From contig VIGQ01000675.1 in assembly GCA_009663005.1 (NCBI GenBank), positions 1 to 12,500 of the forward strand: a stretch of 12,500 nt of DNA. The letters are read 5' to 3'. The notes beneath the pieces are model-generated. The model was given only the letters and a program-made list of their open reading frames with translations, did no database searches and was not told the origin of the DNA. Below are positions 8,515 to 12,500 of the stretch, piece by piece; position 1 is the first letter of the stretch, and each line of letters starts with the position of its first letter. This DNA comes from Actinidia chinensis (lineage: Eukaryota; Streptophyta; Magnoliopsida; Ericales; Actinidiaceae). The position numbers and the translations under genes were made by a program.

Positions 8515-8697
8515 TCACTGGGTGCGCTGCAAGTACGTTGCTTTGCAGTCTCGTGACCCACTCTCCCCTTTGTGTGCACAACTAGAGAGATCACCGCCAC
8601 TGATCTTAGTGAAGAGACTCGTTCCGGTGACTTCGCGCTGTCGTGTGTGCATCGACTCTGTCCTCTCTCCTCTGAGCTTCTTCACTTCATGGAACAT
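8515..8697 (-). pseudogene. Copia RNase H C-terminal tail remnant (pol)
   Basis: A single minus-strand frame of 60 codons reads F-H-E-V-K-K-L early, then M-H-T-R-Q, then S-L-F-T-K-I-S-G-G-D-L-S-S-C near the middle, ending at a stop at 8515. In Copia polyproteins the last part of RNase H typically reads 'F(I/H)-R-E-x-V...K-I-H-T-x-x-N-x-A-D-M-(L/F)-T-K-x-(V/I)-x-G-x-K-L-x-x-C' (family knowledge), and the spacing here fits that pattern. It begins abruptly where the GAG-pre-integrase remnant stops, so the missing pol core seems to have been lost between them. The assignment rests on a short motif and is moderately confident. The alternative is unrelated 3' sequence. Confidence 0.45.
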
Positions 8698-8710
8698 CCT
8701 GCATGTTGCA

Positions 8711-8770
<60 letters not shown>

Positions 8771-8960
8771 CACTGTGGATCCTTTCAGTACTCCATCAGG
8801 TCTCCTGCGCTTGTTCTTTTCGTGCCTCTGTGCCGTTGCCTTTCTTTGTCCATCGGTCATCTTGCTAATACCACTGGACCTAGGTCGGACAAACAAGCTC
8901 CTATCTGGACATTCTCCGCAGTGTATAGCCTTCCAGTCTTTTCCTTCTCTGCAAAGCTTC

Positions 8961-8995
<35 letters not shown>

Positions 8996-9009
8996 AGCTT
9001 CAACTTCAT
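8698..9009 (-). pseudogene. Copia GAG-pre-integrase domain remnant (pol)
   Basis: Two frames carry the pieces. A 50-residue frame from ATG 9009-9007 to TGA 8859-8857 includes G-G-T-L-R-V-S-K-G-N followed by T-G-R-L-Y-T. This matches the '(G)G-x-(L/W)-x-V-x-K-G' and 'L-Y' part of Copia upstream of integrase. A second frame (open 8896 to the junction) has K-G-S-T-V, then M-L-W-D-T, then S-L-A-R-H-E-K-C-N-M-Q, a degraded form of the LWH-x-R-L-G-H-x-S-x-K-x-M-Q pre-integrase signature. The frame changes around 8860-8890. The zinc-binding HHCC and catalytic D,D35E core of integrase that should follow are absent. Confidence 0.6.
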
Positions 9010-9204
9010 CGCTCTCGACTCCCTGTCATCTCAAAGAATCAATGGCCTTACAACCCCGGTCACCTCATGGAATCTCCTCTCCCGTCTGCGGACCGGAACT
9101 GTCCTTGCCAACAATCGCGTCGTTAGCCATGCCCCCGAACAGTCCCTCGCATGCTTACATGTGTAAACAACACCTCTCTGTCTCTGCACAAGTTGTAAGC
9201 AATC

Positions 9205-9239
<35 letters not shown>

Positions 9240-9240
9240 T
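9010..9240 (-). pseudogene. Copia protease remnant with DSG motif
   Basis: Minus-strand codons at 9221-9204 read W-I-S-D-S-G, continuing I-A-Y-N, preceded by acidic A-D-E-E-S-D. This matches the Copia retropepsin start, W-(I/L)-L-D-S-G-A-S-(Y/H)-H, with the catalytic Asp codon at 9212-9210. The Leu before the Asp is Ser and the Ala after the Gly is Ile. About 35 codons on, a M-A-N-D-A-I segment in another frame resembles the flap region 'MGNDxxC'. A further frame gives F-H-E-V-T-G-V-V-R-P, near the 'V-R-(H/Y)-V-P' stretch. At least two frameshifts are implied, so no active protease can be made. Confidence 0.65.
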
Positions 9241-9309
9241 GAAGCCGCTAGATAACATCATCTCATCCACACCATCATTTTTCTGTTGTTGCCTGCCTTC
9301 TGAAGACTG

Positions 9310-9575
9310 ATCTGTGCTTTGTTCCGTGGACAATTCTTCTTGTCCCCCTGTCGCAATACAAGCACTTAAAGTGCGACCTCATGTATTCCTTGCCCTCGCC
9401 AGCATCTGCCATTTATCTCTCCTTGACTCCTTCTCCTGCCTCTGTGACCTTCTTCTTGAGACACTCTTTCTCTGGCCTCTTCTTTTTGACCTCTTCCTGT
9501 GCTCTCTGGCACTCCCGCTCGTTTGTTCCGCACTGTATATCCCTTTCTAAGCTTCAACACAATCCTCCTCATTAA
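9310..9575 (-). pseudogene. Copia gag C-terminus with broken CCHC knuckle
   Basis: A basic, Arg/Lys/Ser-rich linker (about 9400-9530, e.g. R-K-R-S-K-R-R-G-Q-R-K-S) leads into K-C-L-Y-C-D-R (9367-9347). The other half of a zinc knuckle, K-K-N-C-P-R-N-K, lies at 9341-9318 in a different frame. Only 5 bases separate the halves where about 12 are expected, so the conserved Gly-His of C-x2-C-x4-H-x4-C is lost. Gag nucleocapsid would have bound the element's RNA. The break shows that this copy no longer encodes a working one. The ORF at 9366-9572 is in a neighbouring frame of the same decayed region. Confidence 0.65.
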
Positions 9576-9624
9576 GCTTTGTTCTGAGATGTCTTCTCCC
9601 TATAACATCTCCTTCAACTGGTCC

Positions 9625-9660
<36 letters not shown>

Positions 9661-9975
9661 TGGAACACATGACCCCTGTGTTCAATTCATTGTCAGCTCT
9701 GCCACACTCGTCTCATTGTGCTACATGAGGGAACACCCTCGTGTTCAATGCATTGCCTTATATGCCCATCATCTTCCCTGTTCATCTCATCCTCATCCTT
9801 GTTTTTCCCTGGTCGTAATCGCATCTGAACGCTTGATCAGGGCTCCTCAAATTACTTGACTCCGCCTTCGTACTTCTCCAAAATGGAAGCCAAATCTCTG
9901 AAACCGCCCTCTCGGATGAATCCGAAAAAATTGCCGAGAAAACCGACAGGGCTTTTTTGGCAAAAAATCAGACAC
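9576..9975 (-). pseudogene. Presumed gag N-terminal region, unrecognisable
   Basis: By position this should encode the start of gag, between the leader repeats and the basic linker. Minus-strand frames are short and interrupted, and I find no conserved gag text. It contains a ~69-bp tandem duplication. The assignment is by location only. Confidence 0.35.
9636..9755. repeat. Tandem duplication, ~69-bp unit
   Basis: CACTCGTCTCAT(C/T)GTGCTACATG occurs at 9636 and again at 9705. Each copy is followed by ...GGAACAC..., GTGTTCAAT and (T/G)CATTG. The second copy is a few bases shorter between landmarks. It lies within the presumed gag region of the retroelement. Confidence 0.8.
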
Positions 9976-9978
9976 TTT

Positions 9979-10155
9979 GGGACCCAATTTGGATCAAATC
10001 AAAACTTCAGGATAAAATTGCAATTTTCAATTTTTCCCAGGGACCTAATTGCAATTCCCAAACTCCATGGGCCTAAATTGCAATTTCCCAAACTTTAGGG
10101 ACCAAATTGAAAATATCCATAAGTTCCGGACTAAAAGTGTAATTTTCAACACGAC
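9979..10155. repeat. ~30-bp degenerate tandem repeats in element leader
   Basis: About six units follow the phrase GGGACCTAATTGCAATTCCCAAACT. The decamer AATTGCAATT occurs at 10016, 10047 and 10076, and degraded equivalents occur near 9986, 10105 and 10135. The period is 29-31 bases. The repeats sit between the CpG-rich leader and gag, on transcribed sequence of the retrotransposon. Confidence 0.85.
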
Positions 10156-10159
10156 TTGT

Positions 10160-10660
10160 CAACGGCTTGGGTTGACCTGGTCAAAACGGCTGGATTGAAA
10201 CCATCAACGTGCTCTCGGTCCACGGCTTCTGTACTGTCAACGGCACACGGAACGGCTCGGATTCGGGCTCGGCTTGACCACGTGGCGCGGCTCGGCTATT
10301 CACGCGCGGCGCGCGTGTACAGCGCGGATGGCTCGCTGACCGCGTAAGGCTGGAGCGGCTGGGGCGCGTGGCACGACGTGCACGGTTGCCGCCACTCGCC
10401 CAGCTGTGAAGGGCGCGTGCGGCGCGTGCACTGTCTGGCTGAGAGTTGCCGCCACTCTCCAAGCGCGTGGCGGCGCGTTCGGTGCCGTGACCCTTCTCCA
10501 CCAGCGCTCGTGCGTGGGCTTGGTCCACTTTCCGGGCGGTGGGGCGCGTGGCGCGTGTTTTCCAGTCGTCCTTCCTCGCCTGAGGCGCGTGGGGCGCGTT
10601 GTCTGATCGCGCCGGAACTCAACGGGCGTGAGGGCGCGTTTGAAGTCCGATTTAGTTGAC
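10160..10660 (-). other. CpG-rich leader with GCGCGT repeats
   Basis: This is the 5' untranslated part of the element, just inside the primer binding site. The word GCGCGT occurs about eleven times between 10310 and 10640, often in pairs (GGCGCGTGCGGCGCGTG). A 13-base phrase, GTTGCCGCCACTC, recurs at 10385 and 10445, a 60-base step. GC content is far above the rest of the window. Several frames are open for over 60 codons on both strands because stop codons are rare at this composition, including a 181-codon minus frame that runs through the primer binding site. I regard none as coding. Confidence 0.75.
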
Positions 10661-10813
10661 TCCGCTTTGGTCCTGAGCTTCGTAATCCTCGCGAATGAGA
10701 CGAAGGTGATTGTAAAAATGATCTCAAATATCGTTTTGAAGCACTTAGAATTTGGTCATAATTCGAAGATGTACTCTCGGTGGCACTCCGGTGCCTCTCC
10801 GTTGACTCGACTT

Positions 10814-10826
10814 GGCTCTGATACCA
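10814..10826 (-). other. Primer binding site (initiator Met-tRNA)
   Basis: The minus strand reads TGGTATCAGAGCC, complementary to the 3' end of plant initiator methionine tRNA. It is separated from the 5' LTR end by the dinucleotide AT, as is usual. It directs first-strand DNA synthesis and proves the minus-strand orientation. Confidence 0.92.
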
Positions 10827-10828
10827 AT

Positions 10829-11101
10829 TGTATGTGCCCAAAACGAGTTACCAGTCACTCCACCAACATCACCACAACACATCTATACCAAATAGTTTAC
10901 GTGGTTCGCCAATAATGCCCTACATCCCACGGAGAGGAACAAATAATTCACTATCACATTTAATGAATTACAATGAGTACACATATGGAGGAGCTCATCT
11001 CCACTCACCTCTCAGCCACTCTCTCATCTCTCCCATCTCACTGTCTATCTCTCATCTCACAGCACCCAATTCTAGCCCACTTCTCTGTCCGATCTCTGTG
11101 A

Positions 11102-11139
<38 letters not shown>

Positions 11140-11514
11140 TGGCCCCTCTGCACACAGCATTCTGCTGTTGCCCCCAACAACACCCCCAACCCCTTACATT
11201 CTCTGGCACCACTGCTCTTCTCTCTGCACCTCTCTGTATTTATAGGCCCCCAGAAGAGACGATAGCCATGGCTGAGCTCAACATGGCCTCCATTTGAGAC
11301 TTCTTGGCATCTCCCCCCCTTTTTGTTGACAGTTTCTCTCTTCCTGCCATTCTTTCTTCCTCTGCCTAATATCAGAGACACAATTCTCTGATTGACAATC
11401 ATGAAGGGAGCTGCATCTAGAGGAGAGATTGGGCAAGGCTTGGGTTGGGCCGTGGGCTTTGGCTTCATGGGCTTGGGCTATTCACATTGGGCCTCATTCG
11501 GCTTGGACTCCACA
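10829..11514 (-). repeat. 5' LTR (right copy)
   Basis: On the plus strand it starts TGTATGTGCCC and ends CTCCACA, and it aligns end to end with 7621-8294. It carries an intact TATAAATA on the minus strand, so it is the LTR that would have driven transcription. Near its interior end it holds the ACGTGGTT/AACCACGT phrase that recurs in plant copia LTRs as I recall it. The minus and plus ORFs within (11052-11468, 10828-11265) are LTR shadows. One A appears lost at the outer end, which shifts the target duplication by one base. Confidence 0.9.
11237..11244 (-). promoter_or_regulatory. Candidate TATA box of the retroelement
   Basis: The minus strand reads CCTATAAATACAGAGAGG, a good plant TATA context, ~410 bases upstream of the primer binding site. 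The equivalent position in the other LTR (8010-8017) has TCTAAATA. Transcription would run leftward into the leader. Confidence 0.55.
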
Positions 11515-11518
11515 TTAC
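11514..11518. repeat. Target-site duplication (right copy)
   Basis: ATTAC matches the five bases left of the element. Its first A coincides with the last base of the LTR, which is explained if one A of a CAA junction was lost. Confidence 0.55.
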
Positions 11519-11799
11519 TCTATGCTCCCAAAGGTGCAAGTCCAGCCTCCTATTGATATGGGCTTAGGCCTATAGCCCATATACATGTTCCCTCTCGCGT
11601 CTTCCACACGGCCCTGAATCCAATATCCTTCTCTGTTCTTTTCGCTTTTTTGCTAAGTTGATATGGTGAAAATGTTGAGGAGGCAAGAAGAAAGAGAATT
11701 GTCATTTGTTTAGTATAAAATTGGTAGAAATCAAAGTAAGTTCAAGTGATACAACGTTTTTTCAATGTATTGTCAGTTTTGAAAATTCATTAACCTAAT
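11519..11799. other. Right flank, non-coding, with a palindrome
   Basis: Original host sequence resumes after the retroelement. At 11556-11582 ATATGGGCT and AGCCCATAT form 9-bp arms around TAGGCCTAT, itself containing AGGCCT. Otherwise it is AT-rich with no ORF. Confidence 0.5.
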
Positions 11800-12018
11800 G
11801 GCTCCGTTTGGTAGTGCTTAAAAGCCAATCTTTTTTTTTAACGTGCTACTAATAAGGCAAAATTTTTGACTTGTTTGCTTTTGTGGCTTTACTTTAGCTA
11901 ACACTACGCAAAAAAGCCAATCAGAAAAGCAAAACGCCAACTCTAATTGGCTTTTTTTGCTTATTTTAAACCAAAAAACCAAAAAAAAACTAAAAAAAAA
12001 CTGGTGTCAAACGGAGCC
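11800..12018. mobile_element. MITE, 219 bp
   Basis: Perfect 11-bp terminal inverted repeats are present: GGCTCCGTTTG at 11800-11810 and CAAACGGAGCC at 12008-12018. Sub-terminal AAGCCAAT and ATTGGCTTTT words add to the fold-back character. The interior is AT-rich and non-coding. GGCTCCGTTTGG-type ends are widespread in plant miniature elements. The superfamily (hAT or PIF/Harbinger) is not settled, because the flanks (CCTAAT on the left, TATAGG on the right) show no clean target duplication. Confidence 0.78.
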
Positions 12019-12434
12019 TATAGGATATTGATTCCGTTATGCATATATTATAGTTTTTAATACATGTCATACACATTCAGCTATAATATTACTTGAAAAA
12101 ATAAAATCAATTGAATCATTGAAGCTTTTTTGGCGTGATCTCACAAAACTGAACGGTGTAGTGCAGTCCCACACACAAAGTCATTTTCCATTTTGGTTTA
12201 TATTTGTTTTTAAATTTAGTCATATTGGCCAAAGATAAAGGACAAAAAAATTAACAAATTTAACGGCTTACCTGCAACTTTTTTGGCCTAAATTTCTTCC
12301 TAACTTTTTAACCCAAATCAATTTTAATTTAAATGTGCACGGATGTCATAATTAGATTCTCTCCGGAATCTCAATACTATCTATCGCTTTGAACCTGAGT
12401 CCCTCTCTCCAATGTCAAGAATACCACCACTTAA
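12019..12434. other. AT-rich non-coding stretch
   Basis: No ORF of note, RNA gene or repeat structure was recognised. The sequence could be distal promoter DNA of a gene to the right, but no core promoter is visible. Confidence 0.45.
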
Positions 12435-12500
12435 GAGCATCTCCACTATATCCCCGAAGTTCCTATTCTTGCACTAAAATGGGAAGCCATTTCATGCTCC
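12435..12500. mobile_element. Left end of a probable MITE, cut by window
   Basis: GAGCATCTCCA begins at 12435, directly after TTAA. This phrase is a common plant MITE terminus, often next to a TAA/TTA target. The other end lies beyond the window, so neither length nor target duplication can be checked. Confidence 0.4.

Larger units (their letters stand above)
7621..11514 (-). mobile_element. Non-autonomous Ty1/copia LTR retrotransposon
   Basis: The element is transcribed from right to left. It has two direct LTRs of ~680 bp, a Met-initiator tRNA primer binding site beside the right LTR and a polypurine tract beside the left LTR. It also has TG...CA termini and a probable ATTAC target duplication. 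In minus-strand order the interior (8295-10828, ~2.5 kb) contains a CpG-rich leader, ~30-bp tandem repeats, a 69-bp duplication, gag remnant with broken zinc knuckle, protease DSG, GAG-pre-integrase, RNase H tail and polypurine tract. The domain order GAG-PR-(pre-INT) with LW...H-type residues fits Copia rather than Gypsy. Integrase core, reverse transcriptase and most of RNase H are missing and the surviving frames are broken, so it is immobile on its own. A full-length copia is typically around 5 kb or more. The lineage within Copia was not determined. Confidence 0.85.

Noticed and set aside
8462..9166. Longest ORF in the window, 234 codons on the plus strand
   Set aside because: It lies antisense to the retroelement's decayed gag-pol, has a Ser/Leu/Pro/Cys-rich composition expected from the CT-rich strand, and carries no recognisable motif.
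9979..10155. Regular repeats considered as a CRISPR array
   Set aside because: Units are contiguous and degenerate with no unique spacers, and they lie inside a plant retrotransposon.
10814..10826. tRNA gene fragment
   Set aside because: Only the 3' 13 bases match initiator Met-tRNA, in the complementary sense and directly beside an LTR, which is a primer binding site rather than a tRNA gene.
10296..10841. 181-codon minus-strand ORF
   Set aside because: It runs through the primer binding site and the GC-rich leader, so it is open because stops are rare there. Arg/Ser/Ala/Pro low-complexity text shows no domain.
11052..11468. 138-codon minus-strand ORF and the overlapping 145-codon plus ORF (10828-11265)
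   Set aside because: Both lie inside the 5' LTR. The equivalent frames in the other LTR are broken and no protein motif is visible.

Overview
This is nuclear DNA from a plant, probably a dicot or other angiosperm. It is a repeat-rich intergenic stretch with no intact protein-coding gene that I can support. The evidence is long AT-rich tracts, CT/GA microsatellites, plant-type MITE termini (GGCTCCGTTTG, GAGCATCTCCA), an LTR retrotransposon primed by plant initiator-Met tRNA (TGGTATCAGAGC), and open reading frames that are short, mutually overlapping and mostly compositional.

The best-supported object is an LTR retrotransposon of Ty1/copia type on the minus strand, 7621-11514. It has two diverged direct LTRs (left 7621-8294, which is the 3' LTR; right 10829-11514, which is the 5' LTR), TG...CA ends, and a primer binding site two bases from the 5' LTR. 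It also has a polypurine tract next to the 3' LTR and a probable 5-bp target duplication (ATTAC). Reading down the minus strand, the interior holds a very CpG-rich leader with about eleven GCGCGT words, a run of ~30-bp degenerate tandem repeats, and a 69-bp tandem duplication. After these come frameshifted remnants of gag (basic linker and broken CCHC knuckle), protease (W-I-S-D-S-G), the GAG-pre-integrase domain, and apparently the extreme C-terminal tail of RNase H. Integrase core, reverse transcriptase and most of RNase H are absent, so this is a non-autonomous internal-deletion derivative.

Left of it, 1-7620 is a patchwork. It contains decayed ~29-bp periodic repeats (463-560), a possible 330-bp inverted-repeat element (1829-2158), and a G17/GA/G8 low-complexity block between 15-bp direct repeats (2367-2503). 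A candidate MULE-like element of ~0.8 kb encloses a GC-richer gene-5'-end-like segment (2789-3602), followed by a ~163-bp tandem duplication (3720-4000), over 1 kb of AT-rich DNA (4000-5330), and a guanine-block repeat tail (5595-5720). Two unrecognised ORF fragments lie at 5731-5931 and 6312-6500. Right of the element there is a 219-bp MITE with perfect 11-bp terminal inverted repeats (11800-12018), and the window ends inside what looks like the start of another MITE (12435-12500).

No genes work together here: the window records nested insertion and decay. I saw no CRISPR array, rRNA, tRNA gene or prokaryotic system. All domain calls are by eye and none was confirmed by a database search.
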